From the NCBI GenBank assembly GCA_040882565.1, contig JBBEAZ010000045.1, forward strand, positions 1 through 51,313: 51,313 bases of DNA, written 5' to 3'. Source of the DNA: CF-162 sp040882565. Lineage in GTDB: Bacteria; Chloroflexota; Dehalococcoidia; SM23-28-2; RBG-16-64-32. This document shows positions 8,352 to 14,914 of the stretch, in pieces. A program made the position numbers and the translations under genes. Position 1 is the stretch's first letter, and each line of letters starts with the position of its first letter. The notes below the pieces were generated by a model. It had not been told where the DNA came from. It saw only the letters and a list, made by a program, of their open reading frames with translations, and searched no databases.

Positions 8352-8900
8352 ATGACGAGACGTACCCAATGTGCGAGCTTACTCGTAGGGGTGAGAGTAG
8401 GTGATGAATTGACGATAAGTACCGGCGAACTAGTGCACCTGGTGATCGATGAGATTTGGAACCGGGGAGACCTTGAGATGGCCGACGCGTTGTTCACACC
8501 GGACTACGTGAACCACGGCGGCCTGATCCCTGATCTGGTCCGCGGCCCCGAGGCGATCAAACTGAGCGTTGCTCTTTACCGCAGTGCCTTCCCTGACTTC
8601 TACATTGCTGTGGAAGGCGTGACGACAGAGGAAGCCGCGACAGTGATCCGGTGGGTCGCGCATAGCAAACCTCCGTCGGTGGACGGTCCCACCGCCAGGA
8701 CGGGTAGCCTGAGAGGCATCACGCGCTGGCGGCTCCTACGGGGCAAGATCGCGGAGAGCTGGATTGCCTGGGACAGGCGCGCTGCCCTCGTGCGATGGAG
8801 CGCCGCGGAGCCGAAGCTAACAGGGGATCGGTTGGATGGGGTTGCGCACAGGGGGTCGCGTCTCGCAACCACGTCCAAACGTCGCAAGGATCTGCCGTGA
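8352..8900 (+). CDS. SnoaL-like (ester cyclase / NTF2-fold) protein
   Basis: 182 residues. The core (about residues 22-135) has the SnoaL-like pattern: LVHLVIDEIWNRGDLEMAD, LFTPDYVNHGG, a loop with the RGPEAIKLSVALYRSAFPDF segment, VIRWVAHS, and GKIAESWIAWDR. Relatives are small NTF2-fold proteins that include polyketide cyclases and many proteins of unknown activity; a substrate cannot be assigned. The last 45 residues are basic, low-complexity and may be disordered. The start is uncertain: ATG 8352 is used, GTG 8391 is possible. Its TGA overlaps the GTG start of the next small gene (GTGA), indicating coupled translation. It is divergent from the degenerate response regulator. Confidence 0.8.
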   Translation: MTRRTQCASLLVGVRVGDELTISTGELVHLVIDEIWNRGDLEMADALFTPDYVNHGGLIPDLVRGPEAIKLSVALYRSAFPDFYIAVEGVTTEEAATVIRWVAHSKPPSVDGPTARTGSLRGITRWRLLRGKIAESWIAWDRRAALVRWSAAEPKLTGDRLDGVAHRGSRLATTSKRRKDLP

Positions 8901-9091
8901 GTAATACCACGCCGAGCCTTACGACTGACTCAGGCCAAACTAATGATTACAGCCTCTTGCTCCTGATCCAGGAAGAGCCGAGCGACGACAGCCAAGCTGT
9001 CCAGCATTTCGTTTGCTCCAACTGCCTGGACCTGGTGGAGAGCGAGCAGGGATCGCAACAGAGTCACGACTGTCCCATGAGGACCAGCTAG
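8897..9091 (+). CDS. Small putative zinc-binding protein (64 aa)
   Basis: The GTG overlaps the stop of the SnoaL gene (GTGA), which decides the start. The product is acidic and polar, with FVCSNCLDLVES and a later HDCP that together could form one Cys2HisCys metal site. No signal peptide or membrane segment is present. It is the first of three tiny Cys-rich proteins in this island (also 9170-9343 and 11671-11877). I recognise no family. Confidence 0.55.
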   Translation: MSNTTPSLTTDSGQTNDYSLLLLIQEEPSDDSQAVQHFVCSNCLDLVESEQGSQQSHDCPMRTS

Positions 9092-9169
9092 GCAGAGGAA
9101 AGGAATGATGACGATGCATAGACTTGTTGAATTGTGAAGCCAGGTCTAAGACCAGTCAGGGAGAAAATT

Positions 9170-9343
9170 ATGCTGTTCAAAGGATGTCAGCGATGCGGAG
9201 GGGATCTGCGGCCTGAAGAGGATCTGGGTTTGCGTCCGGAAGACGTGTGTCTCCAGTGCGGGCATCGCCAGGCAGTTCAATCCGCGCAGGGCGGACCGAG
9301 TACTGACGCACGCATCCATGCTTCGCCCTGGCCCACAGCATAG
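9170..9343 (+). CDS. Small zinc-ribbon-like protein (57 aa)
   Basis: The ATG at 9170 follows CAGGGAGAAAATT; an in-frame GTG at 9134 lacks a good ribosome site. The sequence MLFKGCQRCGGDL, a short acidic spacer, then VCLQCGHRQ shows two CxxC knuckles about 20 residues apart, a compact zinc ribbon. The tail is disordered-looking. The spacing CxxCGGDL...CxxCG resembles the N-terminal zinc ribbons of larger regulators, but here it stands alone. It lies between a SnoaL/Cys-rich pair and the DUF3494 surface protein. Confidence 0.65.
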   Translation: MLFKGCQRCGGDLRPEEDLGLRPEDVCLQCGHRQAVQSAQGGPSTDARIHASPWPTA

Positions 9344-9537
9344 AGGGCGACCGAGGGTCGCCGCTTAGAGACTGGCAACCTCCTAGCTTTCGAATAAAGA
9401 CTACGCGACCGACCCATCCGGTGCAGCCGAGGAGGCTGGCCGGCGCGAATAACGAATCTTCATCCTCCTGCCGGGGAGGGTACCAGCGGACCAACCCGGT
9501 GGCATCACAGATGCCAGTAGTAAGGAGTCAATGAAGA
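9344..9537 (+). other. Potentially structured 5' leader of the DUF3494 gene
   Basis: This 194-base gene-free stretch contains several short inverted repeats: GGCGACC/GGTCGCC near 9347-9362, CAGCC/GGCTG near 9425-9440, CCTCC/GGAGG near 9465-9480 and GGCATC-aca-GATGCC at 9501-9515 just before the ribosome site TAAGGAG. It does not match any riboswitch consensus I could place by eye. A cis-regulatory RNA is possible but unproven. Confidence 0.3.
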
Positions 9538-10896
9538 ATGTTAGCTAAATCAATCCCCTACAGACTTATCGTGGGGCTCGGTGGTGTCGCCCTCAGCGTG
9601 CTTCTGCTGGTTATGGCGATGGGCCCCGCTACGCATAGTGACGCCGCAACCGCGCCCGGACTCGGTACCGCTGTCAGCTATTCGGTACTCGCCGGCGCGA
9701 CGGTCACCAACACCGGCCCAAGCACGATCGACGGAGCTGTTGGCGTCTCGCCCGGAAGTGCGGTCACCGGCTTCCCGCCGGGGATCGTGACCAACGGGAC
9801 TATACACGCGGCGGATGCGAACGCGGCGCAGGCCCAAAGCGATGTCACCACTGCCTACAACGCGCTGGCGGGCCAGCCGTGCGACTTCAATCTCACCGGG
9901 CAGGACCTGGGTGGAATGACGCTCATTGAGGGCGTGTATTGTTTCTCGACTTCCGCTCAATTGACGGGAATGCTGACCTTGAACGCCCAGGGCAACGCTA
10001 GCGCCGTCTTCATCTTTCAGATAGGCACGACGCTTACGACCGCGAGCAACGCGTCCATCCTGGTGACGAACGGCGGCGTGGACTGCAACGCGTTCTGGCA
10101 GGTTGGTAGCTCTGCCACCATCGGCACGACTACTGTGTTTGTAGGCAACATCCTCGCGCTGACGAGCATTACCCTGAACACTGGTGCAAGTGTGTCCGGT
10201 AGGGCGCTGGCGCGAAATGGCGCCGTGACGTTGGATACGAACAACATCGACCGCCTGGCGTGCATCGCAGCTACGGACACGCCCACCGCGGCGCCGACGG
10301 ACACGCCCGCACCAACACCAATCGGTCAGACCGCTTCACCCACGCCGGTAGGCCAAACGCCCGCACCCACTCCTGCACCAACGCCGGTCGGTCAGACGCC
10401 TTCGCCCACGCCGGTAGGCCAAACACCGGCACCGACTCCTGCGCCGACGCTGGCCGGACAGACTCCTTCGCCTACGCCGGTGGGCCAGACCCCAACGCCT
10501 TCGCCCACGCCGGTCGGACAGACTCCCTCGCCTACGCCGGTGGGCCAAACACCCGCCCCAACGCCTTCGCCCACGCCGGTCGGACAGACCCCTTCGCCCA
10601 CGCCGGTCGGACAGACCCCTTCGCCCACGCCGGTGGGCCAGACCCCAACGCCTTCTCCGATACCGACGGTGCCGACACCAACGCCGGGAGGGAATCTGCC
10701 GCCGCAGGCACCTACGAATACGCCTTCGCCGGGCGTGCCGGTAGTTCCCAATTTCCCGAACACCGGTGGCCCTGCCGCGGAGGGAGGTCTCCCGTGGATC
10801 CCGCTGCTTGGCCTGGCCCTGATCTGGTTCGCGGCTGCCGCGCTTATCCCGAGCCTCCGGGGCCGGCGCGCAATCGCGGAGCAAACGGACCGGTAG
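9538..10896 (+). CDS. Surface ice-binding-like (DUF3494) protein with FPNTG cell-wall anchor
   Basis: 452 residues. Signal peptide to about residue 37 (LIVGLGGVALSVLLLVMAMG). DUF3494 domain about 40-245: LGTAVSYSVLAGATVTNTG, GAVGVSPGSAVTGFPPG, LGGMTLIEGVYCFSTSAQ, then beta-solenoid repeats. DUF3494 proteins include ice-binding and adhesive proteins. A Pro/Thr stalk of repeated PTPVGQTPSPTPVGQ units (about 248-385) follows. The C-terminus has a sortase-like signal FPNTGG, a hydrophobic helix and a basic tail (LRGRR). It is therefore expected to be displayed on the cell surface. Start ATG 9538 follows TAAGGAG; an out-of-frame ATG at 9531 is ignored. A perfect hairpin follows the stop (10910-10941). 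No sortase gene is in the window. Confidence 0.88.
   Translation: MLAKSIPYRLIVGLGGVALSVLLLVMAMGPATHSDAATAPGLGTAVSYSVLAGATVTNTGPSTIDGAVGVSPGSAVTGFPPGIVTNGTIHAADANAAQAQSDVTTAYNALAGQPCDFNLTGQDLGGMTLIEGVYCFSTSAQLTGMLTLNAQGNASAVFIFQIGTTLTTASNASILVTNGGVDCNAFWQVGSSATIGTTTVFVGNILALTSITLNTGASVSGRALARNGAVTLDTNNIDRLACIAATDTPTAAPTDTPAPTPIGQTASPTPVGQTPAPTPAPTPVGQTPSPTPVGQTPAPTPAPTLAGQTPSPTPVGQTPTPSPTPVGQTPSPTPVGQTPAPTPSPTPVGQTPSPTPVGQTPSPTPVGQTPTPSPIPTVPTPTPGGNLPPQAPTNTPSPGVPVVPNFPNTGGPAAEGGLPWIPLLGLALIWFAAAALIPSLRGRRAIAEQTDR
10312..10660 (+). repeat. Tandem coding repeats for the PTPVGQ(T) stalk
   Basis: Units of roughly 24-36 bases built around GCCCACGCCGGTCGGACAGA and close variants repeat about ten times, encoding PSPTPVGQT/TPAPTPVGQT. 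Neighbouring units are nearly identical in DNA, so unit number is likely to vary by slippage or recombination. Confidence 0.85.
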
Positions 10897-10909
10897 CGCG
10901 TCGTCGCGT

Positions 10910-10941
10910 CCAGTGCGCACGTGGCCTCACGTGCGCACTGG
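10910..10941 (+). terminator. Perfect 14-bp hairpin after the DUF3494 gene
   Basis: CCAGTGCGCACGTG and CACGTGCGCACTGG pair perfectly around a GCCT loop, starting 14 bases past the stop codon at 10896. There is no T-run on either side, so it may act as a transcript-stabilising or Rho-assisted terminator, or as a protein-binding palindrome. Confidence 0.5.
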
Positions 10942-11145
10942 GGTCGCGAGGCGGGCGGGAGCGCAGAAACGAAAAGCGGCGGTCCCGGGCCTGCCAGCAG
11001 CGGGGGCGCGCTCAATCTCCTATGGGCAGCCCCTTGTCGTCCATGGGAGCCGCGTACGTGGTGAGCATGACGAAAGTTCATGACAGACCGCCACCGGCGT
11101 GCGAATCTTCTGTCAAGGGCCGGAAACGGTCAAGGAAGGCAGGAA

Positions 11146-11631
11146 ATGATGACTATCCAGAGACAAGACAAGCAGCTGGCAGACCAGAGTGGGAGAGCAA
11201 CCGTCGCTGACCCGCCGATCGCGAGGGACGCTACCGTGATCGAAGATCAGATCGTGCACTCGCCGGCCGGTGGTTGGAACCTGGCACGCGGCTGGGTCCG
11301 TAGCCTGGGCGCGGTAATCATGGTTGCCCTCGCAGTAGTGGAGTCGTTGCTGGTCTTCCGGCTGGGGTTTCTGGTGGCGGAAGCGAATTCTAACAACGGC
11401 TTCGTCAATTTCATTTACGACGTCAGCAAGCCACTCGCCGAGCCGTTCCAGGGGATCGTCGCCAACAGCGGCAATCTTGAATACGCCTCCGCCATCGCGA
11501 TGGGCGTGTACGCGGTCGCTGCACTGTTGCTGATTGCAGCTCTGTTTGCGCTGACGGCCGGGCCCTCCTTGGGGGGCGACGAGAGAGTCGTCACCAGCCG
11601 CACGCAACAGAGCGAGCGGACTGTCCGGTAG
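11146..11631 (+). CDS. Small two-helix membrane protein
   Basis: 161 residues from ATG 11146 (ATG 11149 equally possible), preceded by AAGGAAGGCAGGA. A polar N-terminal region of about 50 residues is followed by a hydrophobic helix (LGAVIMVALAVVESLLVFRL, about 70-90), a loop with NGFVNFIYDVSKPLAEPFQG, then a second helix (YASAIAMGVYAVAALLLIAA, about 118-138), and a polar tail. The loop between the helices, with FVNFIYDxSxPLxEPFxG, is reminiscent of YggT-type membrane proteins, but this is not a firm family call. It is in the same direction as the miniproteins that follow. Confidence 0.7.
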   Translation: MMTIQRQDKQLADQSGRATVADPPIARDATVIEDQIVHSPAGGWNLARGWVRSLGAVIMVALAVVESLLVFRLGFLVAEANSNNGFVNFIYDVSKPLAEPFQGIVANSGNLEYASAIAMGVYAVAALLLIAALFALTAGPSLGGDERVVTSRTQQSERTVR

Positions 11632-11670
11632 GGTGGCTCGGGGTTTGAGTTCGAAAGGGCGAATCTGCGC

Positions 11671-11877
11671 ATGAACCGATACGGCAATACATGTCCGATG
11701 TGCTGCGGCGACCTGGATGATGTTGCCTCTCGCAGGACGGGGTCCGCCGCTTGCCCGTCTTGCGGCTGCGATGCCCAAGCGTTCGCAGACACGCCGTCCA
11801 CGGCGCGCTTGCCAGATGCAATGGCGCTCAGCGTAACGAGCGCAAGCAGTCTGCTCCCTCAAATAGAAGACAACTAA
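11671..11877 (+). CDS. Small zinc-ribbon-like protein (68 aa)
   Basis: MNRYGNTCPMCCGDLDDV and AACPSCGCDAQ show two Cys knuckles about 20 residues apart, the same layout as the protein at 9170-9343 though with little other similarity. The C-terminal half is Ala/Ser-rich. It follows the membrane protein by 39 bases in the same direction, and the gap contains GAAAGGGCGA as a possible ribosome site. Function unknown. Confidence 0.6.
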   Translation: MNRYGNTCPMCCGDLDDVASRRTGSAACPSCGCDAQAFADTPSTARLPDAMALSVTSASSLLPQIEDN

Positions 11878-11950
11878 ACCATCCAGGGTTGGGCCGGAGC
11901 ACCCCCTCCAGCCCTTCCCCGGCAGGTTTAGAGAATCGGCAGGAGTACAG

Positions 11951-12061
11951 ATGGCAGACCGTCACCACATGAACAGACTGAAGGGCGCGCTGGGCTGGTC
12001 CCTGGCGGGGATCGCGCTCGCCTACGTTCTTGTCGTCGCTGCCGTTGGCGCCATCGCCTAG
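11951..12061 (+). CDS. Single-helix membrane miniprotein (36 aa)
   Basis: ATG preceded by GGCAGGAGTACAG. The peptide begins MADRHHMNRLKGALGW, a basic stretch, then a hydrophobic helix SLAGIALAYVLVVAAVGAIA to the end. The positive N-terminus predicts N-in topology with a very short outside end. It is followed by two more miniproteins in the same direction. Gene status rests on the good ribosome site, sensible composition and context. Confidence 0.55.
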   Translation: MADRHHMNRLKGALGWSLAGIALAYVLVVAAVGAIA

Positions 12062-12099
12062 AGGCTCTGAGCACTCTCGCAAGAAGGAAAGTGGGTTAA

Positions 12100-12180
12100 A
12101 TGAATAACAACGTATGGCTGGTGCTGATCATCGTATTCATCGTCCTCGTACTCCTGGGCGTGGTGACTGTAGCGGCGTAG
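12100..12180 (+). CDS. Single-helix membrane miniprotein (26 aa), tandem paralogue A
   Basis: MNNNVWLVLIIVFIVL is followed by a short hydrophobic end closing in VTVAA, then TAG TAG. AGAAGGAAAG lies upstream. It is a paralogue of the peptide at 12241-12327: between Asn-(V/I)-Trp-Leu and the final Ala-Ala all differences are synonymous or exchange Ile/Leu/Val. That is the signature of selection on a translated hydrophobic helix. The double stop and the following GCGAGCA are also shared. Confidence 0.7.
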   Translation: MNNNVWLVLIIVFIVLVLLGVVTVAA

Positions 12181-12240
12181 TAGGCGAGCAAGTTGACTGC
12201 ATAACAAGCGAAGATCAAGGACCGAAGGGAGGTGAGTTTC

Positions 12241-12327
12241 ATGATATTGGGCCAAAACATATGGCTGGTAATAATAGTCGTATTCATCCTTCTGGTAGTT
12301 CTGGGCGTCATCACGGTCGCAGCGTAG
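12241..12327 (+). CDS. Single-helix membrane miniprotein (28 aa), tandem paralogue B
   Basis: MILGQNIWLVIIVVFILL runs on as a hydrophobic helix ending VITVAA, then TAG TAG. It has an excellent ribosome site, GGGAGGTGA, six bases before the ATG. It is paralogous to 12100-12180 with only conservative or silent codon changes over the shared 23 residues. The helix spans a membrane once with almost nothing on either side, as in small regulatory or stress membrane peptides; the partner is unknown. Confidence 0.72.
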   Translation: MILGQNIWLVIIVVFILLVVLGVITVAA

Positions 12328-12471
12328 TAGGCGAGCACACCCCACTCCAGGATTAAACCCGGGTTCCCGGCTTACACAGGACAGCGTCTGCGCGCGAGCT
12401 GCTTCACGTGAATCGCGCACGGCGCTCGCCAGAGGACAAGTCCGGCAGGCCGCCACACCAAGGAGGCCAAA

Positions 12472-13002
12472 GTGGCCACGTCTAATCAGCGACACGTTGT
12501 ACACCACCCCGACGGCGGGTGGGCGGTGAGGAAGCCCCACGGCGGGCGGGTTAGCTCGCGCCATCAGACTCAGGCCCAGGCCCAGACGCGGGCGACGGAG
12601 ATACTGTCGCACGGCGGTGGCGGGGAGGCAGTGACGCACAGGCGAGACGGCACCATCCGTCAGTCGGACACCATTCTGCCGGCGGCAGTCGACTGGTCCC
12701 TGCTGTCTCCCCAAGGACACGCTCTGTTCTATATCGCGCTCTGCCCGGACAGCACCGCCACAGACATCGCCCGAGCAATCGGGCTCACCGAACGGCAGAT
12801 GTGGAGTATCATTCAGCGCCTCAAAGGCGGCGGGATGCTCCATCTGCGCAAGAACGGGCGGCGCCACCACTTTACGATTGATCTAGATGCGCCCCTGCTG
12901 CACCCAACTATCAGGGGGCTGACCCTACGGACCGTTGTGGAGCCGCTGGTCGATCAAGCGCAGCGAGAGGGTACGGACATCTGCGAACGAGTCCATGTCT
13001 GA
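12472..13002 (+). CDS. DUF2188 domain fused to a winged-helix DNA-binding domain
   Basis: 176 residues from GTG 12472, with AAGGAGG six bases upstream. The N-terminal part (HVVHHPDGGWAVRKPHGGR, later QTQAQAQTRATEIL, and GGGEAVTHRRDGTIRQSDT) matches the DUF2188 pattern. Residues about 75-145 form a MarR/IclR-like winged helix: ALFYIALCPDSTATDIARAIGLTERQMWSIIQRLKGGG is the helix-turn-helix region and MLHLRKNGRRHHFTID the wing. A role as a DNA-binding regulator of the preceding miniprotein genes or of itself is an inference from position. DUF2188 function is unknown. Confidence 0.78.
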   Translation: MATSNQRHVVHHPDGGWAVRKPHGGRVSSRHQTQAQAQTRATEILSHGGGGEAVTHRRDGTIRQSDTILPAAVDWSLLSPQGHALFYIALCPDSTATDIARAIGLTERQMWSIIQRLKGGGMLHLRKNGRRHHFTIDLDAPLLHPTIRGLTLRTVVEPLVDQAQREGTDICERVHV

Positions 13003-13093
13003 GGCGGCGATGTAGCTCGGATAAGCAGGCGTGCGCGGGCCGAGATTGCAGGCGGGATGATGGGCGATGAAAAATCCGGAGTGTCAAAAACCG

Positions 13094-13121
13094 TTCGCCT
13101 CGCGGAGCGCAGCAATATAAT
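13094..13121 (+). promoter_or_regulatory. Promoter of the response regulator gene, leaderless start
   Basis: TTCGCC (13094-13099), 16-base spacer, then a perfect TATAAT (13116-13121). Only eight bases separate the -10 hexamer from the ATG at 13130, so the transcript should begin at or next to the start codon. Confidence 0.65.
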
Positions 13122-13129
13122 GGCGCGAC

Positions 13130-13852
13130 ATGGAACGGGTGCATGCCACCAAAGTGCTCGTTGTCGAGGATGACGAGGCGATGTCGCGGCTGATCTCGGC
13201 AACGTTGAAATCCGAGGGGTACGACGTCGTCAACGTGACGACTGCGGCCGCTGCCATCGAGGCCGCGTCCAGGGTCGCGCCAGACGTGATCGTTCTCGAC
13301 ATGATGCTTCCCGACGGCTCGGGAGCTGATGTGATTCGCGAAGTGATGAGGCGCGGGCACGCCAGGGTCCTTTGCCTGACGGCTGTGGCAGAGGGACCGG
13401 CGATCGTTGAGGCGCTGAAAGCGGGCGCCACGGACTACATCACGAAGCCGTTCAACCCGGAGGAACTGTGCGCCCGCGTCCGAGCCGTGCTGAGACGGGC
13501 GGAGGGTGCCCCGATCGATGAGCGAGTGGTCCGCACCGGCGATGTCGAGATCGATCTGACGCGGCGATTGGTGAAGAAGGCGGGCAAGGTGGTGCAGTTC
13601 AGCGGCACCGAGTGGAAACTCTTGTTTCATCTCGCGAAGAACCCTGAGAGGACGCTCCAGAACGCCGAGCTTTTGCTGGAACTCTCGGGCCCGGCGTTCA
13701 CGACGGAGCTACAGTACCTGCGTGTGTGGATCTCCCGCATCAGGAAGAAGCTCGAAACCAACCCCGGCAGTCCCGAGATCATCGAGACCTTGCCGGGAAT
13801 CGGTTACAGGCTAAACGTCCTGGCGCCGCGGCCTGGCGATGATCCTGGCTAA
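13130..13852 (+). CDS. OmpR/PhoB-family response regulator
   Basis: 240 residues. The receiver (about 6-122) is canonical: LVVEDDEAMS acidic pair, VIVLDMMLPDGSG phospho-acceptor, LCLTAVAEG switch Thr, DYITKPFNPEEL conserved Lys. The DNA-binding domain (about 140-235) has VVQFSGTEWKLLFHLAKN, TTELQYLRVWISRIRKKL and ETLPGIGYRLN. No sensor kinase is adjacent. The start appears leaderless (TATAAT eight bases upstream). With the degenerate regulator at 7530-8264 it brackets the miniprotein/zinc-ribbon island, so it may control genes in it; that is an inference. Confidence 0.92.
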   Translation: MERVHATKVLVVEDDEAMSRLISATLKSEGYDVVNVTTAAAAIEAASRVAPDVIVLDMMLPDGSGADVIREVMRRGHARVLCLTAVAEGPAIVEALKAGATDYITKPFNPEELCARVRAVLRRAEGAPIDERVVRTGDVEIDLTRRLVKKAGKVVQFSGTEWKLLFHLAKNPERTLQNAELLLELSGPAFTTELQYLRVWISRIRKKLETNPGSPEIIETLPGIGYRLNVLAPRPGDDPG

Positions 13853-13932
13853 GATGAACGCCGCGGCGCATGGGCGTCGCTGCCGGCTTGCGTTGACCGC
13901 GTTTCGAGGCCGCTGATACCATAGGGCGACGC

Positions 13933-14009
13933 GGGCGATTAGCTCAGTTGGCTAGAGCGCAGCGTTGACATCGCTGAGGTCACTGGTTCAAGTCCAGTAT
14001 CGCCCACCA
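13933..14009 (+). tRNA. tRNA-Val (GAC)
   Basis: Acceptor GGGCGAT/ATCGCCC, D-arm GCTCAGTTGGCTAGAGC, anticodon stem CAGCG/CGCTG around TTGACAT (anticodon GAC), T-arm ACTGGTTCAAGTCCAGT, discriminator A, encoded CCA at 14007-14009. It ends less than 20 bases before the T-box leader. Confidence 0.95.
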
Positions 14010-14026
14010 TCCGAACAACTGAAAAG

Positions 14027-14310
14027 GCGATGACCGGGACGAGTAGCCGGGGCAAGGCGACAGGAAGGCGCGTCGTGACTGAGAACGAGCCGGTCCGCTG
14101 CTTCGGCGAAGACCACCCGCGAGCCGGCCGCTGAACCGCCCTCACCCCCGGCCCCTCTCCCACTTCGTGGGCGAGGGGAGACTGATGGAGAGGAGCAGGT
14201 AGGCGGCCCCGGAGGCACCCGTTATCGGCCGAATGAGGTCGCTGAGAGGCGACGAATCTGGGTGGAACCACGGAGCCCCCCGTCCCATGTGGGCCGGGGG
14301 CTATTCTTTT
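14027..14310 (+). promoter_or_regulatory. T-box riboswitch leader of the thrS operon
   Basis: The stretch begins GGCGATGACCGGGACGAGTA, the typical start of T-box stem I with its AGTA element. The T-box sequence itself is CTGGGTGGAACCACGG (14258-14273). It is followed by a terminator hairpin AGCCCCC (14274-14280) / GGGGGCT (14296-14302) with a T-rich tail ATTCTTTT. Uncharged tRNA binding should favour the antiterminator and allow transcription of the downstream genes. An ACC at about 14112-14114 is a plausible Thr specifier, but I could not fold stem I by hand. A separate hairpin CCCCTC...GAGGGG (14152-14178) lies within the leader and resembles dispersed intergenic repeats. Confidence 0.85.
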
Positions 14311-14361
14311 GGGAGACATCGGACATGGGACACGAGACATGGAGCATAGGAACGGAAGACG

Positions 14362-14592
14362 ATGAGTCGAAACGTAGGTGACGGCGGCCTGGCGATGTTT
14401 GTGCTGCGTGCCTGGCTGTGGTTTATGCCGATCTCGATGGTGGCGGCGGCGGTCATCTTTGGCGGGATCGCGGCGGCGGACGGCAGCTGGGGGCTGGTGG
14501 CGGTGATGCTGGTGATCGGGCTGGCGGGCGTTGGCCTGATGGTGCTGCACTACTGGCTGCTGTACCGCTTCGGCAAGGAGACGCGACAGTGA
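14362..14592 (+). CDS. Small membrane protein (76 aa) under the thrS T-box
   Basis: Two hydrophobic helices, about residues 12-38 (FVLRAWLWFMPISMVAAAV) and 43-68 (WGLVAVMLVIGLAGVGLMVL), with a basic C-terminus YRFGKETRQ. No family recognised. The GTG of the next gene overlaps its TGA (GTGA). It lies immediately after the T-box terminator, so it should be induced by amino-acid starvation together with thrS. Confidence 0.7.
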   Translation: MSRNVGDGGLAMFVLRAWLWFMPISMVAAAVIFGGIAAADGSWGLVAVMLVIGLAGVGLMVLHYWLLYRFGKETRQ

Positions 14593-14912
14593 GCTGGGTG
14601 ATCCGCTGGCTGGGCGCCGAGATCTACTTCATCCACGTTGGGCACGGGATGCTGTTCGTGCTGGCGGTCTGGATCGCTGTGACGCAGCTGCCGTGGTGGG
14701 GTGTGGCGATCGGCGCGCCGTTGATCCTGTTCTCGGTCATCGGCTGGCTGGCCGAGGCGACGATCGTCCTGCCGTACGCCAACCACATGATCAGAGACGG
14801 CGCGACCGGCGCCGGGGGCTGGACGATGGGCACGTCGACTACGACGCCGCGTGGCCGCGAGGTCGCGCGGCGAAACGGCCCGTCAACTCAGGACAACGAA
14901 ATCGAGAGGTAG
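14589..14912 (+). CDS. Small membrane protein (107 aa) under the thrS T-box
   Basis: The GTG start overlaps the stop of the preceding gene. The product has two hydrophobic helices (HGMLFVLAVWIAVTQLPW, about 20-37, and VAIGAPLILFSVIGWLAEAT, about 41-60), an amphipathic segment NHMIRDG, and a polar tail. No known family. It ends two bases before the thrS ATG, so the two small genes and thrS form a tight unit. Confidence 0.7.
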   Translation: MSWVIRWLGAEIYFIHVGHGMLFVLAVWIAVTQLPWWGVAIGAPLILFSVIGWLAEATIVLPYANHMIRDGATGAGGWTMGTSTTTPRGREVARRNGPSTQDNEIER

Positions 14913-14914
14913 CA

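Noticed and set aside
10312..10660. CRISPR-like array of short repeats
   Set aside because: The repeats are in frame and encode a Pro/Thr/Gly/Gln stalk, with no unique spacers.
13939..14550. 203-codon minus-strand frame over the T-box leader
   Set aside because: It overlaps a recognised RNA element and the tRNA-Val gene, and its composition is that of a shadow frame.
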